Source of the DNA: Marchantia polymorpha subsp. ruderalis
Taxonomy: Eukaryota; Streptophyta; Marchantiopsida; Marchantiales; Marchantiaceae
Direction: 5' to 3'
Length of the DNA: 64,000 nt
Assembly: GCA_037833965.1 (NCBI GenBank)
Contig: AP031354.1
Coordinates: 9,836,001-9,900,000 of the forward strand
Below, one piece after another: positions 37,011 to 49,310 of the stretch. The first letter of the stretch is position 1. Every line of letters begins with the position of its first letter. A program made the position numbers and the translations under genes. The notes beneath the pieces were generated by a model. It was given only the letters and a program-made list of their open reading frames with translations. It did no database searches and was not told the DNA's origin.

Positions 37011-37376
37011 AGAATGCAGACCAATCTAGAGAACAGGATGGAAAGACACATCAAAACCTACAGTGATGGAACTGAACGGTACAGGGACGAAACCAATAGC
37101 ATAATGGGAAATATGTCGAAAGAATTCCGAAAAAGATAAGCTTTCTTTATATTGATCTCAAGCGTAGAAAGCAACAATGTTCACCTCAAAACGAGCCCAT
37201 GTGGAGCAAAGTGCCCGACAATAAATAACCTCCGTTGCTTGGGATGACGGTTAAGTTGCAAGATGCAGGACAACCCTAACAGATCACGAGACCGAAACTC
37301 AGTCAACGGTATCTTTCGATTGGGTCCACACCAGGGAGTGGTGAAAGGCGGAACCCTAGTTAATGTTGGAGCCGCA
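37011..37376. other. Transition from the AT-rich block to GC-rich DNA
   Basis: Composition rises abruptly around 37.0-37.2 kb. No gene is recognised. Confidence 0.4.
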
Positions 37377-37413
37377 GGGAGGGACGGAGGGAGAGAGGGA
37401 GGGAGGGCAAGGG
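37377..37413 (+). other. G-run cluster, potential G-quadruplex
   Basis: At least six GGG runs separated by loops of 1-5 bases lie on the plus strand. The pattern meets the usual sequence rule for an intramolecular quadruplex. No function is implied by sequence alone. Confidence 0.5.
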
Positions 37414-37700
37414 TCATCATCAGAGCACAGAGGCGTAGTGCGGAATCTGCTGGGCGAGAGACGGTAAAGATCCGTGCAAGTTATCGGTGGACTTTCCACC
37501 GAGTTGACTGACCGTCCTTTCTGGCCCAGTGTGTTTTAAAATCATCGATCGGTCGTCATCATAGCCCGACCTCAAGATTCCAAGAGTCACCATTCGACTC
37601 TCGACACTCAGCTTTTCTTTGAATGCTGCAAATCTCGCCGTGCCTACCATGCTGCTCCGGTGACTCCGGCCCCGTGCTTCGTCTCCACGTACGATTTGAG

Positions 37701-37740
37701 TTTCTTTCGTCTTTCTTTCCTTCTTTCTTTCTTTTTTTTT
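37701..37740. repeat. Interrupted (CTTT)n microsatellite
   Basis: A 40-base stretch of CTTT/CTTTC repeats ends in a nine-T run. Simple-sequence repeat. Confidence 0.85.
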
Positions 37741-38714
37741 AGCCCAAGAAGAGTTTTGCATGCAAAGATCTAGTTTTTGTTGTTGCAAGCACTTCCCCTG
37801 CAGACTTCACAATGCACCTTTTAATTCGTCCGTTTGTTGGGAGGATAGATCTGAAGTAATAATTGCATGCATTCCTCTTTGACCAAACCGATATCACTTT
37901 GCAAAGATTGCTCGTAGATCTTTTATTTTAGCGGACGACCTCAAATCGAGATCAGAAATTCGAGCAACGGAACGGGCTGTATCTGCAGATGCAACACCAT
38001 AGTTGAGGTAGAGTCAAATGTTTGCGATGGGGTATTCGAAATATATCTCTTGCTAAAAGAAGTTCGTTAGCTACCATCTAATGCGTCTATGCAATGTTTA
38101 AAAATGCTATATTTTTTTATGAGGTATCAAATGCTTGGATTTTCAGGTTCATTGATTTATAACGAAGTCAACGAAGTGCGCTTATCACAACCGAGTGCAG
38201 GTGAGTGCTGTGAAATTTTTTTAGTGGATCAATATTCTGTAATGTTAGCAGGCCCTTTAAGGACCCGAAGAGTGGAAGAAGAAAAGTCCAAATTCTTAAA
38301 GACACAGGAAGAGGTGAGGAAATTTTGGAAGGTCTCGCCCCATGTATGATGTCACTCGCCCCCAACGAGCAAAGGAAGGGGCTATTTGTACTTTACTCTT
38401 GCACCCAACATGTGGCCTTTAAAGCAGACAATTCTATTTAATTATAGAGGGAAAGGGGGCAATGTCCACCATGTGTACCGTCCTCCTGATGGCAAGCCCA
38501 ACAAACCACAGAGCTTCTTCGGATTCTTCGTTGGCCAAGTTGGAAATTATGTCCCAGGCTGTCGTGAGTTCTGTAAACTCGCTTAGTTTTGTTTCTCACT
38601 CGCCCGCCCATGTATATCTGTCTTTGCGGGTCGGGATGACGTGGCTTGCTCACTAAGCTCGTAACGCATTGATATGTGGCTCTTTGTCTCCTTTTCTTTG
38701 AGAAGATTCCTCAC
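37741..38714. other. Intergenic, no supported gene
   Basis: Short frames on both strands without recognisable domains. No RNA gene or mobile element ends are seen. Confidence 0.45.
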
Positions 38715-39022
38715 AGAAGAAAGTGTTAGAGGCCCATAGAGTTCTTCAAGCGACGCAATTTATTTCTTCCCCTCGAATATTCGCTACCCTTTTCAAAAAA
38801 GTCCTTAAGGAAGAAAGCCTTAGAGGGCGATAGAGCTCTCTAAGGCTTTCTTAGAGCCTTAGAGATAGAGCTCTTCGAGCGATGCAATTTATTTCTTCCC
38901 CGAGAATATTCGCCATCCTTTTTAGAAAATTCTTTACAGAAGAAAGTCTTAGAGGGCAACAGAGTTCTTCGAGCGATGCAATTTATTTCTTCCCCGCGAA
39001 CATTCGCTATACTGTTCGTGAT
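38715..39022. repeat. Three tandem copies of a roughly 95-bp unit, middle copy with a palindrome
   Basis: Three units share AGAAGAAAG-TTAGAGG, AGAG(T/C)TCTTC(A/G)AGCGA, CAATTTATTTCTTCCCC and a following GAA(T/C)ATTCGC. Units begin near 38715, 38809 and 38938. The middle unit carries about 34 extra bases that create a perfect 15-bp inverted repeat (38811-38825 with 38838-38852). Confidence 0.85.
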
Positions 39023-39382
39023 TCTTTCCTTGCGTCGGAAAAGAAGTTGAGTTATGGAGGAAGCGTATGGAAGGGAAGGGAAAGGGGGCTACGGACTCCG
39101 TAGTCGGGCAGGGACGGGCAGCACTCCCATCCGATGAAAGGAAACCAGACATGACAAGAATCTCGGGCAAACGTTTACAGATCGCCCGGCCGCCCGCCCG
39201 CGCGACACTACATGAACCGTACGGTACAAGGGGAGTGACCGGTCTTCGTCCATCTACGGGCGACCAGAACCCGCGGCTCGCCCGCGTCGCCCACAATGAG
39301 CCCCCCGCCCCGCCAAGAAATGGATAGCGGGCGGGCTCTTCGAAGGACGGTCCGTGTCTTGGAGCGGACGCAGTCACAAGGC

Positions 39383-39426
39383 GGACGACGTAGAGATGCG
39401 TGGCTCCACGCATCTCTACATCGTCC
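39383..39426. repeat. Near-perfect palindrome, 21-bp arms, 2-base loop
   Basis: Arms 39383-39403 and 39406-39426 are complementary with a single mismatch and are separated by CT. Such a structure tends to be unstable in cloning and assembly; it may also be an inversion breakpoint or foldback remnant. Confidence 0.9.
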
Positions 39427-40750
39427 ACGATTCTCCAACCGCGCGGACCGGTGGGATATTTCGCCTAACGCTCCTCCCCTCTAGTTTGCCACCCAATCTC
39501 GGTAGAGCACGGCATCGAGCCAAGCTGCAGCAAATATACATACGGCGGAGGGCAGAGCTGTCATGCAGCCGGAGACGTAGACGTCGAGTCGAGCACATTG
39601 CGTCCAAAGTATCCATCGAGGAAGGGTCGATTAGTGGAGTGTGGGGAACTTGAAGCTTTCTTGCTGGATTTGCTGATTTATCCGATCCCCATTTTATTTT
39701 ATGGGTCCTCGTTGTTTTCCCATTTTGAACTCAACCACTTCACCTTGCAGACAAGTTATTCCTGCAGTATCATGACCACGATTTGTTAGGGAGTGAGTGA
39801 GTAGTCACTCCATTGTGGGCGGGCGGGTCGGCGTCCGTGCGTTCTTGATGAACCCAACAGATGTGGCGGTGTGAGAGGAATTTCGGTCCACTGTAGTTTA
39901 CTCCCGCTTGAATTACAAGCTGCCGTTGCATTTGTCCACTCCATTTTGGGGTTCTTTTCACTCGATTGCTTCCGTTTGTTCCATCACGATTCAAGGTTGT
40001 CCAGTTTCCACCAGTTTAGCCAGTTTGGAGAATGTAACGGAGGAATTTTAAAAGTATGCAGTCCCTTGATCATTACAACGAGTTCCGCTAAATTTCTTGT
40101 TTGCAGTGCGGATTGACGAGTCATGGACATGCCCCTCGTAGGAAGAACGTTCGGTTCTCAATGGTCGGTCGGGTCTCTTGATTCTTTGTGCTTCGTCAAA
40201 GTTTTCGTTTGGGTTTATTCCTCCCATGGTATGACTTCCAAGAAGACAAGGAGGGCTTGCAATTTTGTCTGAGGTCTACAGGAGCCACTCTAAGACTATT
40301 CTTTTGACTCATTTTGTAGTGGTCATTTTGCTATCCTTCGCCAAATTCCATTCAAGATTTAAGGCAGGACAAGGGAGGGGAGGAAATTGATGCAACTAGA
40401 GTAAGAGGGGAGAAGTGACCGCAGCGATCTGCTGCTTTCGTCCCTTTCCCGCTTGTTTGTTTACTCATGATGCCTCCTAGGAAAGGCAATGGGAGGGAGG
40501 GACACGGGATCTGATGAACCTGACTGACGCGAGGACGCGGGTGTCACGGCCCGGAATGAGGAAGAGAGCGAGGGGCGGGGCGAGCGGATCTTCTTCTGTT
40601 GTTGCTTCACAAGATGATGCTATTGACTGATGTATGACTTGACGCATGGTGCTTCTTTTTAGTCTACCCCCAAATGCCAAAAGTGGGAGGGAGGTTTGGG
40701 AGGACCACCTCGGGGCCGTGGCATTGCCTGGCTTCGCTTTGCCTTGCGTT

Positions 40751-40798
40751 GCCAAACAAAGCAAGGCAAGGCAAGGGCCTTGCCTTGCTTTGTTTGGC
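40751..40798. repeat. Perfect 21-bp inverted repeat with 6-base loop
   Basis: Arms 40751-40771 and 40778-40798 are exactly complementary. The arms contain the GCAAG/CCTTG motif that is also repeated tandemly at 41551-41592, which suggests expansion of the same simple sequence in both orientations. Confidence 0.92.
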
Positions 40799-41307
40799 TC
40801 GGCCTGGCCTGGCTTTGTTTCGCGTGACAGCTCCCAGCTCACGGTCAAGGTGGTGGTGGGGGAAGGGAGGGAGATGAAAATGCAGAATAGAAACTGGTCA
40901 GTAAAACAAGGGAATCAGATGTGAGCGAGATGAGAGCGAGCCACTGTCTTGTGGTGGTTTAGTTTTTGGTGATTTGATCTGGGTCATCATGAGCGACTTT
41001 CTATGGTATGGACAACCTGGACTCATGCAGTAGAGCCACGGGACGTGTGGATGTTCTCATTCCTGTTGCGCTGGTGGTTCTGATAGTATTTCGGTTCCCG
41101 ATCCGTTTGGAGTTCGGTTCAGTACATACAGTACATGACTACGTCTCCGTTGGATTGAGGGGAGCGGCGTCGGCTGTTGCCTTCGCACGAGGGTTGCGGG
41201 TTGGGTTTCCGTTCGCCATCGTTCAGTCTGGGGCTCCTTCCACTCGTCTAGTTACTGGGCTGTGCTTGCTTGGGTTGCAACCTTGGCGAGTTTCGATGGA
41301 AGGACCC

Positions 41308-41355
41308 GGGGAGAGGGAGGGACGGGAGGGGAGGGGAGGGGGAGGGGAGCGGGGG
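41308..41355 (+). other. Dense G-run cluster, potential G-quadruplex
   Basis: About nine runs of three to five G are separated by one to three bases. It lies about 830 bp upstream of the UBC7 start. It meets the sequence rule for a stable quadruplex; any regulatory role is unproven. Confidence 0.55.
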
Positions 41356-41550
41356 CACCTTCTGGGTCCCGCAGCTTTCCTCCCTTGGTTGGGCTCCCGG
41401 GTTGCGTTGCTCGCTTGGTTCCTGCCTTGTTGCGTTGCGTGTGTTTGCCAGTTGCTGATTCCTGCCTCACCTGCACCATCTCACCTCGGCTGGGCTCTCC
41501 TCTCCTCTCCATTCTCTCTCTTCTCTCCTCTTGCATCCTACCCTGGCACG

Positions 41551-41592
41551 CCGTGCCGTGCCTTGCCTTGCCTTGCCTTGCCTCGCCTCGCC
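41551..41592. repeat. (CCTTG)n / (CCTCG)n microsatellite
   Basis: Four CCTTG units are preceded by two CCGTG units and followed by two CCTCG units. The array sits in a longer C/T-rich tract (41461-41660). Confidence 0.85.
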
Positions 41593-42074
41593 TTTCTTTC
41601 CCCTTCCTTCCTCTTTCCTTTCCCTGTCCTCCTCGCCTCCTCTCTCCTGTTCCCATCACTTCTACCCTGACCCGCCTGCCTGCCAGACTTCTCCTTGCGA
41701 CGCCACCGCCCCACCGACCTATGAGGTTACGGGGGAGATGTGGATGAGAGCGAAGCGGCTGGAGCAACAACTGATGAAGAAACAACCACAACCCGAGGCT
41801 TGGTTGATCGTCTGCTGTTGTTGTTGAATAGTTCATCGATAGATTAGACGAAACTCGCGAGTCATCACCGCGTCGTGTCGCCTGTTAGCGAAAGAGCGAG
41901 TGTGCGAGTGAGCGAGTGCCTGTCAATACAAAGATTTGTCGTTGTTGCTGGCACAGGACGAAGAGGAGTCAAGGCTCAACGCTAGGCTCGGCTTGGCGGG
42001 GTCTTTGTGTTCCTCTCTTCGCCGGGCGAGAGAGCAGCCAGTGTACGAGCGAGCGGGAGCGACGGAGGGTCGTA

Positions 42075-42084
42075 GTATTATATA
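42075..42084 (+). promoter_or_regulatory. TATA-like box upstream of UBC7
   Basis: TATTATATAG lies about 100 bp before the UBC7 start codon in otherwise GC-rich DNA, a plausible core promoter position. If the gene has a longer or spliced leader, this is coincidental. Confidence 0.3.
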
Positions 42085-42183
42085 GGACTTCGGAGAGAAG
42101 GCAGCGGAGGTGCGAGAAACAGGAAAGTTGTCACTAGTTCGTCAAGGGGTCGGAAAGAGGGGCATATCTGCAGTGGTTGCAGT

Positions 42184-45100
42184 ATGTCAGAAAGCCAAGC
42201 GAGTCTGTTGCTGCGTAAGCAGCTAAAAGGTGTGCCCTGTCTCCCGCCCTCTAATCTTTGCAGGGTTGTCTTTCGTGACAAAGGTCACAACTGGGCTTGT
42301 GACGCAGATCCGTATTGCCTTTGTCACGAGCCGAATTGGATCATGTCTTCTCCGTCCTCGTGCGATGTCGAGATTCAATTACTTGCGGAGTCTGCGATCG
42401 GGCTTTGCGTTGATATTTTGCGTTTTCTCCCGATTCTCTCACGCGATATCAATTTAAGTGGAATACTTTGGATCATGTTTGTTTGCAAATGAGTTTTATT
42501 TTTGATGACCACTCACGCGTATGGGTGCATTGTTGGCATCACTTTAGGGTTCTGGTTAGAGTCGTAGTGACATATCGTCTCTTCTCGATCTCTTACCCGA
42601 TCAAGGGACTTCCGTGACGAGATTTGCAGCCTCTGTGTCCTGCCCTCTCTCCAATGCTACGTCGTTATGTCGCTCTGGTGCATGGTGCTGCCTGTCGCTC
42701 CCTTCTATCTGACGGGATGAATCATCCAGCCTAGTGGCATACCGTGGATACCCGTAGGTCGTCTTGTCTGAGAAAATCTTCCAGCAGACAGGGTTTTGGT
42801 CCTGCTCCATTGCTTTCCAGCTCCATTTGTCCTTATCTTCCTGCGTCGTAGTTTCCAAGAGGGTTGATCTGGAATGAATGATCGGTTCAAACCGATCACT
42901 TGCCGTTTAACAACCGTTATTTGCAATCTTGTAAAGAGGATTGCCCCTCAAGATTACACTGTTCATTCTGAAAATCTCTGGAGATGTGAATCAGCTTCCG
43001 TTGTCGTCGGCCGTCCATAGCATTCGTAATGAGTTCGGAATTCGGGGGCTTTGGAATTCTGTCTGGATTGTTCAATTTTTTTAACTCATTTCCTCAATGT
43101 GTTTTCTGCCTCCACAGATCTTTCCAGGAATCCGGTTGATGGTTTCTCAGCAGGATTGGTGGATGATTCAAATGTGTTTGAGTGGAATGTGACGATCATC
43201 GGCCCGCCGGATACGCTCTAGTAAGTACAAAGAAACGACATGCATGGTTCTTTTAAATGCCGGAAGGAGGTGGAGGTTTTGATCGAACCTCTTGTTGTGC
43301 CAAGTGTTTATGCAGTTATTGTGCATGATTGGTGCCTGTTGCCCATTTGTGGATGTGATGTCTGGGGTTCTTTTCGTTCAAAATTTCCACGTAGATTGTC
43401 CATCATAGTAGACTCCTGGTTTCCTCTTAGTGGCTACCTGTGGGAAGGTGTACACAGTAGCTTCCGAAGGCAGTTGAGTTCCTTGGATGAGAAATTAGCT
43501 TCACGAATGGATAGTTTGATTATTAGCGAGGTCTCAATCACTTATTGAGGTCTGCTCATGTAGTGAAGCTCGCACGTCGATTTGTCGCCGTTTTGCAATG
43601 TGTGCCATATACATTCGTGATGGTTTATCGTCCGTACTGTCCATCATTTTACAGAGAAACGATTTTGTCAGCAATGCAGGTTGGCAGTCATTGTAATAAA
43701 GTAATGAAATCATGGTTTGCGCATCTTGCATGTCCCCAGTCGCAAGTTGTTGTGTGATATATCGGGGGTCTGGATTTACGTTGGTTCGAAAACCCTAAGT
43801 CAAGGGACGCCTATTTATAGTTAAGGCTTTCAATGTGGGCATTGATTCGTAGTTCTGATGATTGATGTTGGATCATGCAGTGAGGGAGGCTACTTTAATG
43901 CCATCATGAGTTTTCCAAACAACTACCCCAACAGTCCTCCGTCAGTAAGATTTACCTCGGAAATGTGGCATCCAAATGGTGAGCGAAACAGTGTATGACG
44001 TGACCGGAAGTGTACGCGTAGAGCAAGAAAGTTGATGTCGGATTTATGTGCTATAAATAAGTGAATCAGTTATAAGGAATCATGTGGTGGGTCGTCTTTA
44101 ATTGAGGTTCGGCACATTCTAGCGTTCCTATGATGGGACTGCTCTAGTCTATGCTCCAAATTCTGCCTGAATTGCTTTTTGACTGTTATTAGGTTCGTAA
44201 TTCCGTTTGGAAGAATCGGCCGGCTGTTACAGGTTGGTTACAGCTCGTCAATTTGAGGGTTGGCGGCTGGCTTAGATGGGTGCAACCTACAAGTTTCTCT
44301 TTGAGAAGGATCGAGAACAGTCACTTCCTCCGGAAGTAGTTTATCTGAAGTTTGACGGAGTCGTCTTCGGCTATGAGCTTGTGTAATAAATTATTCGCAG
44401 ATGCGGAATCTTATTAACCTTTTGGATATTGTTTTCTGCAGTTTATCCAGACGGACGTGTGTGTATCTCAATTCTGCACGCGCCAGGAGACGACCCCAAT
44501 GGTTATGAGCTTGCCAGCGAGCGATGGTCCCCAGTGCACACCGTACGTCCTCTTCTACGGATCGTCACGAGTCTGCATTTGGTTCTCCGTCAGCTTCTCT
44601 GTCAGATGTCAGTACCTTTAGAACATCACCGGTCAAAGTTTGACTTTTATCCTTCTGTGTGCAGGTGGAGACTATTTTATTGAGTATTATCTCAATGCTA
44701 TCAAGTCCGAATGACGAATCACCAGCTAATATTGACGCCGCCGTAAGTTCTCGTTCTATGCTTCCTTTCAATTTGTCACAAAATACTGAGCTCCAACCAA
44801 TCCACGTTTCATGTAGTTCACAAGACTGCGCGGGACGGTCATACGTTTATCCTAGTCAATAAATCCTAGAGACACGGATTCCGCTTGGCTTTCCTTTTAC
44901 GTGTGATAGAATAAGAAACGTAAAACAATTGACTTACCTTTAGGTTAAATATAATTGCCTTCTAGAATGCTTGCGAAGGCCTGACGTCGATGAGGGAAGG
45001 GAATGCACTTGACGTATGGCCATCAGTTGCCTTGCTGTCCCACTTAAAACTCCAAAGTCCTTATTACCTTTTTGTTGATTCCAGTTGTTTTTCTCACCGA

Positions 45101-45200
45101 GAATGTAATTCGCTCGTTGCAGAAGGAGTGGCGAGAGACCAAAGAAGAATTCAAACGGAAAGTGAGCCGGATCGTGAGGCGCTCTCAGGAAGTATTGTAA
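42184..45200 (+). CDS. UBC7: E2 ubiquitin-conjugating enzyme, UBC7/UBE2G2 class, six exons
   Basis: Ubiquitin carrier protein that accepts ubiquitin from E1 on a cysteine and passes it, with a RING E3, to substrates as mainly Lys48 chains. Yeast and animal orthologues act at the ER membrane in ER-associated degradation. Six GT-AG exons join in frame to 167 residues: 42184-42229, 43118-43220, 43881-43978, 44442-44542, 44665-44742, 45123-45200. Arabidopsis relatives (UBC7/13/14) are 166-167 aa. Visible landmarks: the HPN motif at 80-82, the active-site Cys90 in RVCISIL, and the acidic loop insertion after the active site ([14 protein letters not shown], about 99-112) that marks the Ubc7/Cdc34 group. 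A basic C-terminal helix ends the protein. There is no C-terminal membrane anchor, so it is soluble and would need a partner at the ER. The first intron is the longest (888 bp). The start codon was chosen from the family N terminus. No defect is seen. Confidence 0.95.
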
Positions 45201-47260
45201 ATCAAATGAAGGTCTTATGATTGAGTTGAACTGGGAGGTCCAGGCTATTTTAATAGCTGCTGTTAATCAATCTTAGCTAACGGGATTGTGCATTATTCCC
45301 AAACATATTTGGGAAGTAAGAGCCATGGTGTTCGACACACTTCCACTGTGTACCAGACACCTCCTATTGGGCCACATGTGTTGGCGCTGTTAATAGGCTT
45401 ACCATAGTTAGACAGTTAAGAATTGGAGAGTTGGGCCACATGAGCAAGTCATTGGTCGGCCGTAGGAAGTGTTTTGGGCTTTCTCGGTAAGCTGTTCTTT
45501 GGTTAGCATGTGTCAGACATGTCGGGGGTGTGAAGTACGAAGTATGTCTCCTAAATGCTGGTATAGGGCACTTTCGCACATGAAGATCTTCCGTGCTCTC
45601 CCACCTGTCTACCATTTTACTGTTTTGTAGGAGAGTTCTTCAGGAGTGGGGGATGGTTGCTGGGATTCGTGTAAGTTGGGGATTAGGTTAAGTACCTGCG
45701 TAGTTGGCTGGGATTTCTCTTACTGTACAAGAGATAGTTTGACTATGGACATCATTATTGAATGTGGCATGTAAGACCGGACTGGGTTGGAGACGCAGGA
45801 TTGCGTCGACCTTTTTCGGTCACTCAGTACTGGTGTCTACTCGGAGTTCTCGAGAACTGCTGTCCTTATTTGGATTCCATGAGTCATGTGTGAAACTTGG
45901 AAACTTGAGCATTATGCGGCGATTTTTACCATTTGTTCCTATCATAGTACATCTGATGTTTGTATGAAGCGAGCCTATCATAGATGCTTGAATGCATGTA
46001 TCAGCTGTGCTTTCGAAGATGGGCCGTATGTTCACAACCGGGAGATTCTTTGTTAAGAGGCTGGGATGACGGTTGCGGCAGCAGTTGAGTTCCACTTTAT
46101 TGCAATTCCTTGAATGCCCACGTCTAGACCGTTGGTGCAGGCAGTGGAGTAGTGTAGAACACGCGAATGCCTTCTCAACCGAGGACCAATGTGATAAAGT
46201 ATCAACATGCCCGCATGCGGGCTCGTACTTACTGCGAGTCCTTTGTCGTACTTGGATCCGGAAAATATGGTCAGCAGTCTAAGGTGCCGTTACACAAGCC
46301 AGCGTAAAGGAAGGCGCTTCCTAAAGAGAGGGTTACGATAATAATTCCAGGCCAGACGGGATCCGTGGTGTGAGCGGTTAATCTGTTTATTGCCTATTGG
46401 TTTACCCTACAGCCCAAATATTGTAAATGGGCGCCATATCTGGCGGGGACAGAGCTTAAATCAAGACACAGGCTCCCAAGAAGGCTTGGTGGATGGAGGT
46501 CACGTGTGTTATTATGCGAGGCAGAATATGGATATGGCCTCGTGAAACCGGACGCTACGATCTATCTCCCATTCGTTCAGAGAGTACCCTGCTACTGGTA
46601 TTGACTGGGAGATACACCGAATTAACGTTTGTACTTGCATTGCCCGTACGGTCAGCTTATCAGCAGATTGTAATTCTGTTAGTGGTCACCTCCTACTGGT
46701 GCGTGAGGTGCTTACCAGTTTGTTGATTGCCTCTTCTTGACATGTGGCTGACCACGGAATCCTAAATTAGACGGATATACCGAGATTTTAGTAAGATGAC
46801 CTACAAATCGTTAAGCAATTGCCTCTGCTGGATGGATAAAGAGAATAGTTTCAGTGTTCAATCTTCCTCAGATGACAAGCGAAATCTTTGAGGTTTAGAT
46901 TGTTGGTATACGTACACCTAAACTTGCATGTGGTCGAGTAATTTCTGGTTTTGGACACAGATGGTTTTAAATTTAGCTAAAATCCCATACTCAATCTGAT
47001 GATCGAATCATGGTAGATTCTAGCTGGTTATTGTGGGTAATATGTAGAATTAATTAATTTTGTTAACTTCAGTGTGTGCCAATTTTTCCAAATTTCAGCT
47101 GTTTACTAAAGTTGTCGGCTTCGAACTCGTAGAAACATAAATTGTATCTGCAAGTATAAACAGAACACATTTGTCAGTAGCAAAACACATTTGTCAATGC
47201 AAAAAAATATGATTGGTCGCACAAGTTTCACATATCATACATGCTTTTCAATTTAAAATC
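45201..47260. other. 3' flank of UBC7 and intergenic DNA
   Basis: The first part is presumably 3' UTR. No domain is recognised in the short frames that follow. No RNA gene is seen. Confidence 0.45.
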
Positions 47261-47266
47261 ACAGTA

Positions 47267-47595
47267 AATAAAATCTTCGAATGTATTTAAAATGGGTTGT
47301 TAGGCTTCAGGGTCCTCACTCTAGCTCAGAGGTAGTTTAAATACAATAATAAAATCGTCAAATGCGGCTTAAACGGGTTGATTGGTCCCTCGCACTAACG
47401 CACGGAGAACATCTTTGCCATTTTCAAAATCCCAGAATATAAAATCCTTCGGAATGTATGGGAAAGGGAGGATAGGGTTCCTCGCTCTATAGTTCTCATC
47501 TTTAACATCAGTATGGTGAGATCTTTTAAAATAACCTGAGCTATCCGTAATGTTATGGTTTCTCACTTTAACGCAAGGCGACCATCTGCTCCTAC
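47267..47595. repeat. Degenerate tandem repeat, about 90-bp period, four copies
   Basis: Copies begin near 47267, 47348, 47438 and 47527. Each has a TAAAAT(C) start, a variable middle with AATG, a run resembling GGGTTG or GGTTT, then TC(C)TC-CTCT/ACT and a TAACGCA-like end. They are poorly conserved and found by eye only. Confidence 0.45.
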
Positions 47596-49310
47596 ACGGA
47601 GGTACGGTACTGTATTTCATTTCAAACATCACCATTTATAGAGGTGAATATTAAAATCACCACTTTGAGATACTCAAAAAGATACAAACAACCCTTACTA
47701 AGCTTTTGAGGGCTTGTGAAAAGACCGGTCACTCTCCTCGAATCGATTAAGTGTACACTAAACGGGTGGTCAGATGGGCATCTAATCCATGGCAAGATGG
47801 TTACATGGCCTTTTAGGACGTAAGCAAGAGAGGGATAATGTATCACTAGAACTCTAGTCCGTATCATGATCGCACCACAAGTATGAACACGGATAAGTTT
47901 CTAAGGACCACCACATATCTTTACATATAAGTGTGATTCATATGATTATTTCTGAAAATAATTTTTTTCTTGTTTCCATAAAATAATCAATATTTTTAAT
48001 GAAAAAAGGAGACATTATTCTGTTGGAAATTGCAAGTGGACCATGTTAGAGTAGATTTTATGATAAGACATGAAGGAGTAAGTGATATTTGGGGTCTTCT
48101 TGTTTTTTTGTTTTCATTAGGGTTTTTTGGTTTGATTTGCAAAAAGACTGAATACTGCCTACTTACCTCAAAATTTAGAGGTTTTTTTACGGTTTTTATT
48201 GATATTCATTTGGTCCACATTACTTTTTACCGTATTTCAGGTAGTTTTTACTAATCATCTCTGGGTCGTGTTGGAATATGGCTAAGTGTCTGTAATAAAT
48301 TTGATTAATTTCATAGGAGTTACATTGAAAAATAATACATTTAGTAAATGTTTAAACAAATATATACTTATCAGTACAATTAGCTGTTCAAGATGGTTCT
48401 TTATTTTTATCTAATAGTGCTCATTAGACTGCCGGATATGCTTTTACGTAGACTTAAAGAAGGTTTAACACTAGGAGAATTGGAACATAAAGCTAATTAT
48501 ATTATTGCGAAAATTGCTGTTCTTGAATCGTTCATACTGTTGTTTTGATTGATAAAATCAAAATTTATTATATGTTTCTTATAGTAATGCAAAAACTACT
48601 GAAAAAAAAATGCACATTTTTCTGAAAAAATTAGTTTTTTACGAGGGAATTTTTCAAAATGTTCTGTTTCTTCCAAAAATGCAGATATAGTTAGTAAACG
48701 TGTACAAAATGCAGAGTAATATTACCTGTTGTACAGAACTCAGCTTTTTTCATCAAGATCATTCTTGGCATTCTTCTTTTAAGATTGAAACATTTCTGTT
48801 TAATTTTTTTCATAATATGAATCAAGATATTTTTATGTAGATGTTGTCATTCAAAAATTGATATGCTTTAAAAAAATGACAATGAGAGGGGAAAATACTT
48901 AAATTAGATTGGATCATAACTAATCTAAATAAATGAGTTTTTTTTAAGATGTCAGAAATTATTTTCTTATTTTTCAAAAGATAAAAAAGAAAAAAACTCT
49001 TTTCTAGAAGTATAAATAATAGACTTGTACATTAGAAGCTCATGATTATGTAGATCTTATGCCACATTCTATAGCACTAATTTTCCCAAATATTAAGGAA
49101 AATTAACATATTAATCTCACTCTTTCGGTTAGTTACTTTTATGACACATCTTTTGGTTAGTTATTTTAGGGCTTAGGTAAATCAAAATCACTATCACTAC
49201 ACTATATAAGAGAATATAAGAGATTTAGCAAAAGCTCTTATTATCACTTTTTGATTTCTATTATAAAACTCATGTGATCATGTGGATTTAAACCAGATCT
49301 CTTTAAATTC
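47596..49310. other. AT-rich intergenic DNA
   Basis: From about 47.9 kb composition becomes AT-rich with poly-T and poly-A runs and no supported coding frame. It ends at the 5' side of the hAT-like remnant. Confidence 0.55.

Larger units (their letters stand above)
39023..42076. other. GC-rich low-complexity region upstream of UBC7
   Basis: High GC with G/A-rich, C/T-rich and (CCTTG)n stretches. Long open frames exist on both strands (for example 41008-41670 plus and 41252-41836 minus), but they overlap each other, are biased by the repeats, and show no domain. I take the region as promoter-proximal or CpG-rich DNA feeding the E2 gene, possibly with a long or spliced 5' leader. Two strong inverted repeats and a G-run cluster are listed separately. 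Confidence 0.5.

Noticed and set aside
41008..41836. Long overlapping ORFs on both strands (220 and 194 codons)
   Set aside because: They lie in GC-rich simple-sequence DNA, overlap each other antisense, and their composition simply reflects G/A and C/T repeats.
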